DNA of 64,000 bases from CAYFPX01 sp964519895 (GTDB taxonomy: Bacteria > Myxococcota_A > UBA796 > CAJQPC01), in NCBI GenBank assembly GCA_964519895.1, contig CAZFLE010000013.1, positions 32,642 through 96,641 on the forward strand, written 5' to 3'. Position numbers and translations under genes: made by a program. This document shows positions 1 through 7,735 of this stretch, piece by piece. The notes beneath the pieces were generated by a model. The model saw only the letters and a program-made list of their open reading frames with translations, made no database searches and was not told the origin of the DNA. Each line of letters opens with the position of its first letter. Position 1 is the first letter of the stretch.

Positions 1-231
1 CTCCAGGGTGTTGAATCCGGCCAGGCGGGCCCGGGCGCCCTTGGAGCCGTCGTCGGTCACGACCTTGAAGGTGTCTCCGTCGTCCCAGCGCACGGTGGTG
101 CGCACCCCGTCGAGGAGAATCGTTGGCGCGACCGCCGCAGCGGGTTCGGAGACGGGCTCTGGCGCCGGCTCGGGAGCGGTCTTGGGCCCGCAGGCGGTGA
201 GCGACAGGGCGAAGGCGACGCGGGTCCACAT
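1..231 (-). CDS. Staphylococcal-nuclease-like lipoprotein (partial, C-terminus outside window)
   Basis: Only the first 77 codons lie in the window; the gene runs off the left edge. The N-terminus has a short hydrophobic segment ending LSLTAC-G, a lipobox, so the protein is probably a lipoprotein anchored through Cys14. A Pro/Glu/Ala linker follows. Then comes WDDGDTFKV and, after a gap, ARLAGFNTLE, the pattern of the thermonuclease (SNase) fold, where DGDT and R-L-x-G-x-x-T-x-E contain catalytic and calcium-binding residues. The ATG at 229-231 is the only good start. The role (extracytoplasmic phosphodiesterase) is inferred from the family; the rest of the active site is not visible. It is divergent from the deaminase gene, with 86 bp between them. 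Confidence 0.6.
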   Translation of the reverse strand, partial: MWTRVAFALSLTACGPKTAPEPAPEPVSEPAAAVAPTILLDGVRTTVRWDDGDTFKVVTDDGSKGARARLAGFNTLE

Positions 232-317
232 CAGGGGGCCTCGGGGGTGGGGAGTTGGGTCTATGCGCTCGGGTGGACCCGCTCCAGTGAGGCGCAGTGC
301 TGTGACATGATGCCGCC

Positions 318-755
318 GTGGAAGCATCCTGGCTCGACGCGGCGCTCGCAGAGGCCGAGCAGGGGCTCGCCGAGGGCGGGCTGCCGATCGGGTCGGTCCT
401 GGTGTGCCCCGCTGGGGACGTGGTGGCCCGTGGGCACAACCTGCGGGTCCAGACCGGAGACCCGACCGCCCACGCCGAGGTCGTGTGCATCCGCAACGCC
501 GGGCGCCGCCGGGACTGGCCCGAGCTCACCCTGGTGAGCACGCTGTCGCCCTGCATCATGTGCACGGGCACGTCGCTGCTGTACCGGATCCCCCGTGTGA
601 TCGTGGGGGAGAACCGGAACTTCATGGGCGCTGAAGACCTGTTCCGGGCCCGGGGTGTCGCCCTCGAAGTCGTCCAGGACCCCCGGTGCATCGCCCTGAT
701 GGCCCGGTTCGTGAGGGAGCAGCCCGACCTGTGGAACGAGGACATCGGGATCTGA
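318..755 (+). CDS. Cytosine deaminase, yeast Fcy1-like zinc enzyme
   Basis: A 145-residue member of the zinc-dependent CMP/cytosine deaminase fold. The zinc and catalytic signature is complete: His52-Ala-Glu54, then Ser-Pro-Cys79 and Cys82 in LSPCIMCTG. Around it the protein resembles the small yeast-type cytosine deaminase more than TadA: IPRVIVGENRNF, a RG-x(n)-V strand and a C-terminal end LWNEDIGI that matches the W-x-EDIG ending of Fcy1-type enzymes. Expected reaction is hydrolytic deamination of cytosine to uracil in the cytoplasm (pyrimidine salvage). The start is GTG at 318, because the nearby ATGs are out of frame. The next gene overlaps its 3' end. Another small-base deaminase specificity (guanine, creatinine-like) cannot be excluded. 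Confidence 0.8.
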   Translation: MEASWLDAALAEAEQGLAEGGLPIGSVLVCPAGDVVARGHNLRVQTGDPTAHAEVVCIRNAGRRRDWPELTLVSTLSPCIMCTGTSLLYRIPRVIVGENRNFMGAEDLFRARGVALEVVQDPRCIALMARFVREQPDLWNEDIGI

Positions 756-1603
756 CCGGCTGGATCTGGGCCGTCGGTCGCGTCGATCCCGATCAGGGCG
801 ATGGGGTCTGGCGAGCCCTGAGCGGCCTGTTGCTGATCCACGAGCTCGCTCGCACCTTGCAGCTGGCCCTGGTGCTGGACACCCCGGCCGCCGAGTGGCG
901 CTTCGGGCTCGCACTCGCTGTCCTGGGCTGCCTGGTGCTGTGGCGCTGGCGGCCGGCGCTGGCTTGCGGACTGACCGCACTCGCGGTCGGGGTCCAGGTG
1001 ATCTGGTGCTTCCCCTTCGTGGCGAACCACCTGTTCGTCGAGGCCCTGGCGCTCGCCCTGGTGGCCGTCGCTGGACCGGAGCGCCCCCTGGGCATCGCTG
1101 GCTGCCGCTGGGTGGCCGTCGCCGTGCTGGGCTGGTCCGGCCTCCAGAAGCTGCTCCACGGGACCTGGGTCCAGGGGAGCTTCCTGGCGTCGGCGATCGC
1201 CATGGAGGAGGGCTTCGCCCAGGCCTTTGCCTGGCTGCTGCCCAGCGGCGAGGTCGCCGCATTGGTCGCTCGGGGACAGCCGGCTCCCGGCAGTGGCGAG
1301 TGGGCTCTGGGTTCTGCCGCAGGACTCGCGATCTCCAACGGCACCTGGCTCGCCGAGATCCTGCTGGCCGCCCTGCTGCTGAAGCGGCGGACGCGGCGCT
1401 GGGCCAGCTGGGCGGCGGTGGCCCTGATCCTGGGGGTCCAGCTGGGGGCGCGGGAGCTGTTCTTCGCGGGCCTGATGACGGTGCTGCTCCTGAGCTTCCA
1501 GCGTGCGGCCTGGCTGAGACGGTTGGTGCCGGTGCTCGTGGTCCTCGATGCCGCCCTGATCGCCAGCCTGGCGGGCTGGCTGCCAGCGTGGACGTTCAAT
1601 TGA
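731..1603 (+). CDS. Polytopic membrane protein, DoxX/HTTM-like
   Basis: About 290 residues with roughly seven or eight hydrophobic segments. The stretch GWSGLQKLLHGTW after the third or fourth helix resembles the x-x-K-L-x-x-G-x-W element of DoxX/HTTM-type inner-membrane proteins. The function is unknown; electron-transfer or vitamin-K-carboxylase-like roles known for relatives cannot be assigned here. The start is uncertain: GTG at 731 overlaps the deaminase by 25 bp, and the reading frame stays open further upstream without a convincing alternative. The stop overlaps the start of the following gene (TTGA), so the two are probably translated together and may act as one unit. Confidence 0.6.
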   Translation: MERGHRDLTGWIWAVGRVDPDQGDGVWRALSGLLLIHELARTLQLALVLDTPAAEWRFGLALAVLGCLVLWRWRPALACGLTALAVGVQVIWCFPFVANHLFVEALALALVAVAGPERPLGIAGCRWVAVAVLGWSGLQKLLHGTWVQGSFLASAIAMEEGFAQAFAWLLPSGEVAALVARGQPAPGSGEWALGSAAGLAISNGTWLAEILLAALLLKRRTRRWASWAAVALILGVQLGARELFFAGLMTVLLLSFQRAAWLRRLVPVLVVLDAALIASLAGWLPAWTFN

Positions 1604-2061
1604 GTGCCACGCTCCGGACTCGCCTGGTGTGCTTGGTGGTCGGGCTGCTCCTGGTCTGGCCGGCGGTGCACCACGCGGCGTGGCGTGCCTGGCACTTCGA
1701 TGCCTGGCGCTTCGGTGGCTTCGCCATGTACACGGTTCCCAAGCTGGCCGTGGCCACGGGCCTGGTGGGCGAGGCGAACGGCGGCTGGGTGAGCCTGGTC
1801 CCCCACGAGCTCCCCCCGGGGGTCCAGGATGCGCTCGCTCGGCAGAAGAAGTTCAGGAGGGCCCTGGGGGATCTGGCCAGGCCGGATCCCCTCGCGCGAG
1901 CCGTGCTGGCCCTCGGGGGGCTGGACGGGGTGGTGGTGGTGATCAAGGAACAACACCTGGTGGGCACCGAAGTGGTGGAAGAGACGCGGTGGTACCGCTA
2001 CTCCCTCTCCGGGCTCGAAGATCTGTCTTCGGGCACGGACTTTCCCCAGGAGTGGCGATGA
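1600..2061 (+). CDS. Single-pass membrane protein of unknown function
   Basis: 153 residues with one N-terminal transmembrane helix (LVCLVVGLLLVWPAV, residues about 8-25) followed by a soluble domain rich in charged residues. I do not recognise the family. The start chosen is TTG at 1600, which overlaps the previous stop (TTGA); GTG at 1588 is possible. The stop in turn overlaps the ATG of the next gene (ATGA at 2058-2061), so three genes form a coupled run. The soluble part (WYRYSLSGLEDLSS at the end) shows no catalytic motif. It is likely a partner of the preceding polytopic protein. Confidence 0.55.
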   Translation: MSATLRTRLVCLVVGLLLVWPAVHHAAWRAWHFDAWRFGGFAMYTVPKLAVATGLVGEANGGWVSLVPHELPPGVQDALARQKKFRRALGDLARPDPLARAVLALGGLDGVVVVIKEQHLVGTEVVEETRWYRYSLSGLEDLSSGTDFPQEWR

Positions 2062-3098
2062 CCGACCTGATGATCTACGGCGCCAACGGCTACACCGGCG
2101 AGCTGATCGCGCGGCGAGCGGCGGCCCAGGGCGGGCGGCCGGTCCTGGCGGGCCGCAGCGAGCACAAGGTCCGGCCCCTGGCCGAGGAGCTGGGCCTGGA
2201 GTGTCGCATCTTTGGCCTGGAGGCGGCTGCGGATGCCCTGGCAGAGACGACCTGTGTGCTCCACTGTGCAGGGCCCTTCAGTCGGACCAGCAAGCCCATG
2301 GCGGATGCCTGCGTGGCGTCGGGCACCCACTACCTGGACATCACCGGCGAGATCGCGGTCTTCGAGGCCCTGGCCGCACGGTCCCAGGAGTTCGCCGCGG
2401 CCGACCTGATGGCGATGCCCGGAGTAGGAGCCGATGTGGTGCCGAGCGACTGCCTGGCCGCCCACGTGGCCAAGCTGCTGCCCACCGCAACCCACCTGGA
2501 GCTGGGACTGCTGTCCACCGGTGGCATGAGCCACGGCACGGCGACCACGGCGCTGGAGAGCGTCAACGAGGGCGGCGCCGTGCGCCGGGACGGCAAGATC
2601 TGCAAGGTGCCTGCGGGGCACAAGTCGCGTTCCTTCGACTTCGGGCGGGGCCCCAGGACCTGCATCGCCATTCCCTGGGGCGACGTGTCGACGGCGTTCT
2701 ATTCGACGGGGGTGCCGAACATCATCACGTACTTCTCCCTGCCTCCGGCCACGCGCCTGGGCATCAAGGCGGGGCGGGTCTTTGGCGGGCTGTTGGCGAC
2801 CCCGTTCGTCCAGTCGCGCCTCAAGGCCCGGCTCGACACGCTGCCCGCTGGGCCGGACCAGGCCGAGCGGGACGCCGCAGCCATGTTCGTGGTCGCCGAG
2901 GTCTCCGATGCGGAAGGCACAGTCGTCTCGGCCCGGCTGGTGGGCCCGAGTGGCTACAGCATGACCGCCATCGCCGGGCTGTTGATCGCCGAGCGCGTGC
3001 TGGCCGGGAACCTGAAGCCCGGCTTTCAGACGCCGGCGTCCGCCTATGGCGCAGACCTGGTGCTCGAGGTCGAAGGGGTCACCCGCACGGACCTGTGA
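2058..3098 (+). CDS. Saccharopine-dehydrogenase-like NAD(P)-binding reductase
   Basis: 346 residues. The N-terminus MIYGANGYTGELIARR is a Rossmann nucleotide-binding motif of the saccharopine dehydrogenase / trans-acting enoyl reductase family (G-A-x-G-x-x-G variant). HCAGPFSR, at about residue 74, and TGEIAVF are also typical of this family, as is PGVGADVVPSDCLA. In this family such proteins reduce enoyl or imine groups in lipid or amino acid metabolism; the substrate here is unknown. The ATG at 2058 overlaps the preceding stop by four bases, making it the last gene of a coupled run that starts at the deaminase. The following gene is convergent, one base away. Confidence 0.75.
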   Translation: MTDLMIYGANGYTGELIARRAAAQGGRPVLAGRSEHKVRPLAEELGLECRIFGLEAAADALAETTCVLHCAGPFSRTSKPMADACVASGTHYLDITGEIAVFEALAARSQEFAAADLMAMPGVGADVVPSDCLAAHVAKLLPTATHLELGLLSTGGMSHGTATTALESVNEGGAVRRDGKICKVPAGHKSRSFDFGRGPRTCIAIPWGDVSTAFYSTGVPNIITYFSLPPATRLGIKAGRVFGGLLATPFVQSRLKARLDTLPAGPDQAERDAAAMFVVAEVSDAEGTVVSARLVGPSGYSMTAIAGLLIAERVLAGNLKPGFQTPASAYGADLVLEVEGVTRTDL

Positions 3099-3099
3099 C

Positions 3100-3657
3100 T
3101 CAGCGCGGCGGCCCGCCGCCCCCGCGGCTCGCCTTGATCTGGTCCAGCAGCTCCTGGGCCAGCTCGGGCGCCAGGATCTCCTGAACCGACGCTTCGAAGT
3201 CGCCGAAGTGAGCCTGTCGCTGCTCGCGCATCGACGACGGATCGCCGCCACCCCCGCTCGCCCGGCTCGCCTTGACCGACGTGCTCAGGGTCGTGAGGGC
3301 GTGGTTGAGCGCAGCGGTGGTGTCCTCGTCCAGGGCCTGCTCCTGGGCAAAGGTCGCGACGACCTCGGCCATCTGCGCTCCCCGGTCCTTGGCGCCTGCA
3401 CCTGCCTTGCCGTTCTTGCCGGCCTTGCCGCCCTTGCTCGCCTTGCCGGCCTTGGCGCGCTTGCTCGACAGGTCCGGCCGCGTGGGAGGACTGTCTGCAG
3501 CCGCCGGAGCGGCCTGGGAGAGCTGGAGCGCCGTGACCGCCGCCTCGAGGTCCTGGACCTGATCCTTCAGCTCGGCGATGCCGGTCGACAGATGCCACAA
3601 CAGGAAGGCGCAGGCCCCCAGCAGGGCCAGGCAGGTGGCGGTCAGAGGCTTTGGCAT
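3100..3657 (-). CDS. Membrane-anchored coiled-coil protein with Lys/Gly/Ala-rich segment
   Basis: 185 residues. MPKPLTATCLALLGACAFLLW is an N-terminal membrane anchor, followed by a heptad-like stretch (IAELKDQVQDLEAAVTALQL, about residues 25-45) that may form a coiled coil. Residues about 62-90 are a low-complexity Lys-Ala-Gly series (KAGKASKGGKAGKNGKAG), encoded by near-repetitive DNA at roughly 3405-3465. The C-terminal half is helical (VVATFAQEQALDEDTTAAL, VQEILAPELAQELLDQI). No enzyme motif is visible. The open frame extends upstream to 3843, but the anchor marks ATG 3657 as the start. It lies 10 bp downstream of the exonuclease gene, probably co-transcribed. Confidence 0.6.
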   Translation of the reverse strand: MPKPLTATCLALLGACAFLLWHLSTGIAELKDQVQDLEAAVTALQLSQAAPAAADSPPTRPDLSSKRAKAGKASKGGKAGKNGKAGAGAKDRGAQMAEVVATFAQEQALDEDTTAALNHALTTLSTSVKASRASGGGGDPSSMREQRQAHFGDFEASVQEILAPELAQELLDQIKASRGGGGPPR

Positions 3658-3667
3658 GGGGAGTCCT

Positions 3668-4546
3668 CTACCGCTCCACGACAGGGAGCGCATTCGAGTC
3701 CAGGGTCCAGTCCCCCGGCCCGAAGCTCTTGGGGTTCTGTCGCGCCCGCCCCGAGCATCGAACGCGCAGGAAGCGTTCGGCCCAGCGCCGCAGCGACTCT
3801 GGATAGCGGAACCCCCACGCACCGTCCTGGCGGGCCTTGGCATAGGTCAGCCACTGGAGGTGGACCGGGTGGTGCTCCACCGGATCGCCCTGGTGAGGCC
3901 CGTCGAAGTACTCCAGCAGCCCGGACTCGCCCCGGCCCAGGTAGGCGTTCTCGGGGGGTCGTCCCAGCGCATCGGCCCAGTCGAGCATGCCGACCAGGTT
4001 CGCCGGCGCGTCGTGTCGGCGGGCCAGCTCGACGAAGCAGCGGCCGCAGGCCTCGGCGTCGTTGGTCGCGCGGTGGGCGCCCTCGAGCTTGACGTCCAGG
4101 CGTTCCGAGAGGTCACCGAGCTTGTGGCTGCGAGCGCCCTGGAACCACCGCATGGACAGGTCCACCGTGTCGATCTCGGCCACCGGGTCGGGCCAGGGCA
4201 GGCCCAGCCGCCGGAACTCCACGGTCAGGAAGGCCCGGTCGAAGGGGAAGTTGTGTGCCACGCAGATGGCGCCCTGGAGCAGGTGCCGGATCTCGCGGCC
4301 GTGGGTCTCGAACTCCGGCGCGTCGGCGACCGTGTCGTCGTCGATCCCGGTGATCTCGGTGACCTTGCGCGGGATCGGGATGCCGGGGTTGAACAGCTTG
4401 GTGTAGGGCTCGACCCGGGCCACGCGGCCGTCTTCGTCGGTCCAGATCTTGACCGCGGCGAACTCGATGACCCGGTCCCCGTCGTGAGGGTTCAGCCCTG
4501 TGGTCTCGGTGTCGAAGGCCACGATGGGCACGTCGGTCCAGTTCAC
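3668..4546 (-). CDS. DnaQ-like DEDDh 3'-5' exonuclease
   Basis: 292 residues. The exonuclease core fills residues about 8-180: motif I FDTETTG (Asp12, Glu14), motif II HNFPFD (Asp103) and motif III His158-x4-Asp163 in HRATND, the DEDDh arrangement of DNA polymerase III epsilon. A C-terminal extension of about 110 residues (HPVHLQWLTYAKARQ, WAERFLRVRC) resembles the accessory part of DnaQ paralogues in proteobacteria; no polymerase subunit genes lie nearby, so a DNA-repair or RNA-trimming exonuclease is as likely as replicative proofreading. The start chosen is GTG at 4546, which overlaps the previous stop (GTGA) and places the first strand right at the N-terminus; the frame is open to 4621. 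Confidence 0.85.
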   Translation of the reverse strand: MNWTDVPIVAFDTETTGLNPHDGDRVIEFAAVKIWTDEDGRVARVEPYTKLFNPGIPIPRKVTEITGIDDDTVADAPEFETHGREIRHLLQGAICVAHNFPFDRAFLTVEFRRLGLPWPDPVAEIDTVDLSMRWFQGARSHKLGDLSERLDVKLEGAHRATNDAEACGRCFVELARRHDAPANLVGMLDWADALGRPPENAYLGRGESGLLEYFDGPHQGDPVEHHPVHLQWLTYAKARQDGAWGFRYPESLRRWAERFLRVRCSGRARQNPKSFGPGDWTLDSNALPVVER

Positions 4547-5109
4547 TTGGACCCACCGTTCAGCAGTGGGGCCACCACGGCCAGGGCCCGGAGCTGGGCT
4601 TCGTGTCGGTAGGCCAGCCACTGGGTGTGTGCGTCGGGGCCCACCACGTTGGAGATGCCGTAGACCGCGGCAAAGGGCACACCGGCCTGGGCGCAGGCCA
4701 CCGCGGCGCCGTAGGCCTCCATCTGCTCGACCTGCCAGCCGTCGGACAGGCGACCTGCCAGGACCGAGTCGGTCGTGATCGCCGACACCGTCAGCACCGA
4801 GACCCTGGGGCCGTCCAGCCGCGCCAGCAGCTTGCTGTCACAAGAAATCGGCTGGGGCGCCCTGGGCACGTACCCCAGGCCCATTGCTGCGACACCCTCG
4901 GACAAGCCGACCCGCTCGGCCACGACGGCGGTGCCGACCGCGGGCCCGCCCTGGTAGGCACCCGCGGTGCCCACCATCACCACGGCTGCCGGCTGGCGCT
5001 CCCGCAGGACGGTCGCCATGCGGGCTGCGCTCACGACGGGGCCGACACCCAGAGGCTCACCGGGGTGCGCCCCGAGCTCCTCTCGCACGGCAGAGACCAA
5101 CAGGACCAC
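4543..5109 (-). CDS. Futalosine hydrolase-like nucleosidase (MTAN/PNP superfamily)
   Basis: 188 residues. N-terminal LLVSAVREELG and MVGTAGAYQGG match the phosphate-free nucleosidase branch of the purine nucleoside phosphorylase fold. EQMEAYGAAVACAQAGVPF contains the Met-Glu that contacts ribose, and GISNVVG has Ser-Asn where methylthioadenosine nucleosidases usually have Ser-Asp. The Ser-Asn form is what I recall for MqnB, the futalosine hydrolase of the alternative menaquinone pathway. A C-terminal Trp (TQWLAYRHEA) also fits. No other mqn genes are visible, so the assignment rests on motifs only. Its stop overlaps the exonuclease start. The alternative is a methylthioadenosine/SAH nucleosidase. 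Confidence 0.65.
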   Translation of the reverse strand: MVLLVSAVREELGAHPGEPLGVGPVVSAARMATVLRERQPAAVVMVGTAGAYQGGPAVGTAVVAERVGLSEGVAAMGLGYVPRAPQPISCDSKLLARLDGPRVSVLTVSAITTDSVLAGRLSDGWQVEQMEAYGAAVACAQAGVPFAAVYGISNVVGPDAHTQWLAYRHEAQLRALAVVAPLLNGGSK

Positions 5110-5143
5110 GCGCGATCACCTGGGCAGAGCACTCGCTGCAAGC

Positions 5144-5848
5144 CTATCCGCTCCGGGCACCGGTGACGTCTGCGCCGTCCAGGATGGCGTGGGTCAGCCG
5201 GCGGGCTTCGTCGAAGCGCGCCTCGACTTCGCCCAGGTCCCAGAGCCGGGCGAAGGACCGGGGTGTGCGGACCACCACCAGGCCGTGCACACCCGGATCG
5301 GTGTCGGCGCCACCGGATCGATCCACCATGTGCACCACGGCGGCCTGCTCCCCCCGCCACGCCCGCCAGGCCCGGGCGCCGATGCGGTCGCTGAAGCCCC
5401 CGTCGGCGCACAGCTGCCCGTCGACGCTCACAGGGCTGAACAGCCGGGGAATGGCACAGGAGGCCGCCACGGCCGGGGCCAGCGCACCGTGGGTCACCAG
5501 CCGATGGCCACCACTCGGGGTCATCACGCCGACCGCCAGGGGCCGCTCCAGCTCGTCGAAGGTGGCCGGAACGCGGACGCCCAGGTCCGCGATGACCGCC
5601 CGCATGCTGAACAGCCCGCGCCAGGGCGTGGGGCTGGGCCGCACCGACGCCAGGGGAAGCCGCTCGGTGAGCGCGTCGAACAGGTCCCGGGCCGACCAGC
5701 CCGCCGCCCAGAGGCACCCGGCCAGGGCGCCAGAGGACGTGCCGACCACGGCCCCCACCTGGAGCCCCCGGTCCTCGATGGCCTGGAGGAAGCCAGCCTG
5801 GCGCCCGAACGCGAGGAAGCCGCTGGAGAGCAGGAGATCGACCGACAT
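5144..5848 (-). CDS. Patatin-like phospholipase
   Basis: 234 residues of the patatin/cPLA2 catalytic domain. The nucleophile elbow is GTSSG (Gly36 to Gly40, Ser38) preceded by a hydrophobic strand, and the catalytic aspartate lies in CADGGFSDR (Asp-Gly-Gly). The glycine-rich oxyanion loop near residues 8-15 is less regular than usual (LSSGFLAFG). There is no signal peptide, so it is probably a cytoplasmic or peripheral esterase acting on lipids. The protein is shorter than most patatins and contains essentially only the core. It sits 10 bp downstream of the MFS gene and upstream of the nucleosidase on the same strand. Confidence 0.8.
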   Translation of the reverse strand: MSVDLLLSSGFLAFGRQAGFLQAIEDRGLQVGAVVGTSSGALAGCLWAAGWSARDLFDALTERLPLASVRPSPTPWRGLFSMRAVIADLGVRVPATFDELERPLAVGVMTPSGGHRLVTHGALAPAVAASCAIPRLFSPVSVDGQLCADGGFSDRIGARAWRAWRGEQAAVVHMVDRSGGADTDPGVHGLVVVRTPRSFARLWDLGEVEARFDEARRLTHAILDGADVTGARSG

Positions 5849-5858
5849 CGGGCCGTCT

Positions 5859-6956
5859 CTACCCCTGACGGCTGCGCAGCGCGACTCGAGAGAGCCCCAG
5901 CACCGCCAGGACCGAGAGCACGGCGGACGCCTGGAACAGGACCTGGGTGCCCTGGGTGTCGAGCAGTGTGCCCGTCGTGATCATGGCGATGATCGAGCCG
6001 ACGCCAAATGACGACGCCAACAGGATGGACTGGCTGGTGTTCTCGAGCCCCTTGGGCGCGGACTCCGCGAACAGCTTCACGCCGCCGATCCACCAGGCGC
6101 CAAAGGTCAGGCCGTGCAGAGCCTGGATCGCGACCTGCCAGGTCGGGTCGGTGAGCATCGCCGTGCCCCACCAGCGCGGCACGCCGCTCACCACCGCGAT
6201 GGCCATGAGCGACAGGCCGCCGAAGCGCCGGAGGAGGGGGGCGCTGCCCCACATCACCAGGACCTCCGCGGCGACGCCCAGACCGACCGCAGTGCCCAGC
6301 AGCCCGCCGTCGAAGCCCATGGACTCCAGGTGCAGGCCGTACATGTGGTCGTACATCGACAGGGTGGCGCCGTGCAGGACGGCGACTCCTGCCAGGGGAC
6401 GCAGCACGGGGTGGTCGCGAAGGGCTCGTAGGGCCGCCGCCCAGTCCACCGGCGGCACGCGCTCTGGGCGGGGCAGTCGCGAGCTCATGGCCACCATGCC
6501 GGCGAACAGGGCAAGGGTGATCCAGAGCGGAGCCCGGGGCCAGACGTCTCGCGCTTGACCGGCGGCCTGGACAATGGCGATGAAGGAGACCGAGCCCCAC
6601 AGCCGGACCTGGCCGTAGCGCTCGCCCCCCAGGTGCTCGACCGCCACCGCGTCCACCACGGCGAAGAGCGGGGTGCGGCAGATGGCCAGCAACAGGGCGC
6701 CGGGCACGAGCCACGCCCAGGGCCCGGGCAAGCACAGCAGCGCGGCTCCCAAGGCACAGCCCACCGCCGCCCGGAGCACCACGCGGCGGGGGTCCCCGAG
6801 CCGATCCGCCCACATGGCCCACAGGGGTCCGAAGACCAGGATGCCGACCGGGAACATGCCCAGGACGCCGGCGATGACCACCCCGTTGGCGCCGGCGTCG
6901 GCCAGGATGGGCGCAAAGAACGGGTGCAGCGCGCCCAGGCTGCCGACCGAGAGCAT
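5859..6956 (-). CDS. MFS transporter (MFS_1-like), start uncertain
   Basis: 365 residues with about 12 hydrophobic segments; WAMWADRLGDPRRV between helices 2 and 3 is the major facilitator signature loop (G-x-x-x-D-x-x-G variant). The overall layout resembles the nucleoside/phenylpropionate permease branch; the substrate is unknown. The annotated ATG at 6956 cuts into the first helix: the 14 in-frame codons before it, directly after the stop of the SDR gene, encode LPGTASRRLALWY, and R-L-x-L-x-Y-x-L-x-x-x-x-G is how this branch normally begins. No ATG, GTG or TTG exists in that stretch, so initiation may use CTG at 6995, or the translation may be reinitiated from the SDR gene. Confidence 0.75.
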   Translation of the reverse strand: MLSVGSLGALHPFFAPILADAGANGVVIAGVLGMFPVGILVFGPLWAMWADRLGDPRRVVLRAAVGCALGAALLCLPGPWAWLVPGALLLAICRTPLFAVVDAVAVEHLGGERYGQVRLWGSVSFIAIVQAAGQARDVWPRAPLWITLALFAGMVAMSSRLPRPERVPPVDWAAALRALRDHPVLRPLAGVAVLHGATLSMYDHMYGLHLESMGFDGGLLGTAVGLGVAAEVLVMWGSAPLLRRFGGLSLMAIAVVSGVPRWWGTAMLTDPTWQVAIQALHGLTFGAWWIGGVKLFAESAPKGLENTSQSILLASSFGVGSIIAMITTGTLLDTQGTQVLFQASAVLSVLAVLGLSRVALRSRQG

Positions 6957-6998
6957 GTACCAGAGGGCCAGCCGTCGGGAGGCGGTGCCAGGCAGGGT

Positions 6999-7694
6999 CT
7001 ACAGCCCCCAGGCGCCGCTGATCGGCACGTCGGCGCCGTTGACGTAGGCGCCCTGGTCAGAGAGCAGGAAGCGGGCCAGGGCGACCACCTCATCGACCGT
7101 GCCCACGCGGCCGGCCGGGATCTTGGGCACCATCTCGGCCAGCTCCTCGGGGGGTGCCGAGCCGGAGTCGATGAAGCCCGGTGAGATGCAGTTCGCGGTC
7201 ACGCCGCGGTTGGCCCCGACCCGGGCCAGGGTCCGGGTCAGCGCGACCACGCCGGACTTGGCCACGTAGTGGGCGGCCACTCGGGGGTTGGCCTGGAGCT
7301 TGGCGGCGTTGGCCATCGAGAACGTCAGGATGCGCCCCCAGCCGCGCTTGCGCATGCCCGGGAGAACCGCCTGGCCCAGGAAGAACACCGGGTCCAGGTT
7401 GTTGGCGAACATGCCCCGCCAGCCTTCGGCGGTCTCCTTGAAGAATGGGACACGGTGGTAGGGACCGGCGCACACGATCAGCGCATCGATCGGCTCGCAG
7501 GCAGCGACCAGGTCGGCGGCTGCCGCGGGGTCCGAAGCGTCGCAGGGTCGCCAGGTCGCGCCAGCCTCCTCGAGCTCCTGGGCCCGGGTGGTCCGACTGG
7601 CCAGCGTGATCGCCCAGCCCGCCCCGAGCAGATCCGCTGCCAGGGCCCGTCCGATGCCGCGGGTCCCGCCCACCAGGAGTGCGTGTCGTGCCAT
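6999..7694 (-). CDS. Short-chain dehydrogenase/reductase (FabG-like)
   Basis: 231 residues, a classical SDR. The dinucleotide-binding motif is GGTRGIG (residues 9-15), with R34 of SRTTR suggesting NADPH. CAGPY stands in for the usual NNAG motif, the catalytic Ser is in TFSMANAAK, and YVAK gives the Tyr-x3-Lys pair. The C-terminus PISGAWGL is like the G-G-x end of 3-oxoacyl-ACP-reductase-type enzymes. It is a cytoplasmic oxidoreductase of unknown substrate. It is the first gene of a minus-strand run (SDR, MFS, patatin, nucleosidase, exonuclease, anchor protein) and is divergent from the NhaC gene with 41 bp between them. Confidence 0.85.
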   Translation of the reverse strand: MARHALLVGGTRGIGRALAADLLGAGWAITLASRTTRAQELEEAGATWRPCDASDPAAAADLVAACEPIDALIVCAGPYHRVPFFKETAEGWRGMFANNLDPVFFLGQAVLPGMRKRGWGRILTFSMANAAKLQANPRVAAHYVAKSGVVALTRTLARVGANRGVTANCISPGFIDSGSAPPEELAEMVPKIPAGRVGTVDEVVALARFLLSDQGAYVNGADVPISGAWGL

Positions 7695-7735
7695 CGCCCC
7701 CCCCTTACCCCGACCGGCATCGTTAGACCCAGGAC

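Noticed and set aside
3400..3470. Collagen-like repeat
   Set aside because: The Lys-Ala-Gly series lacks a regular Gly-x-y period.
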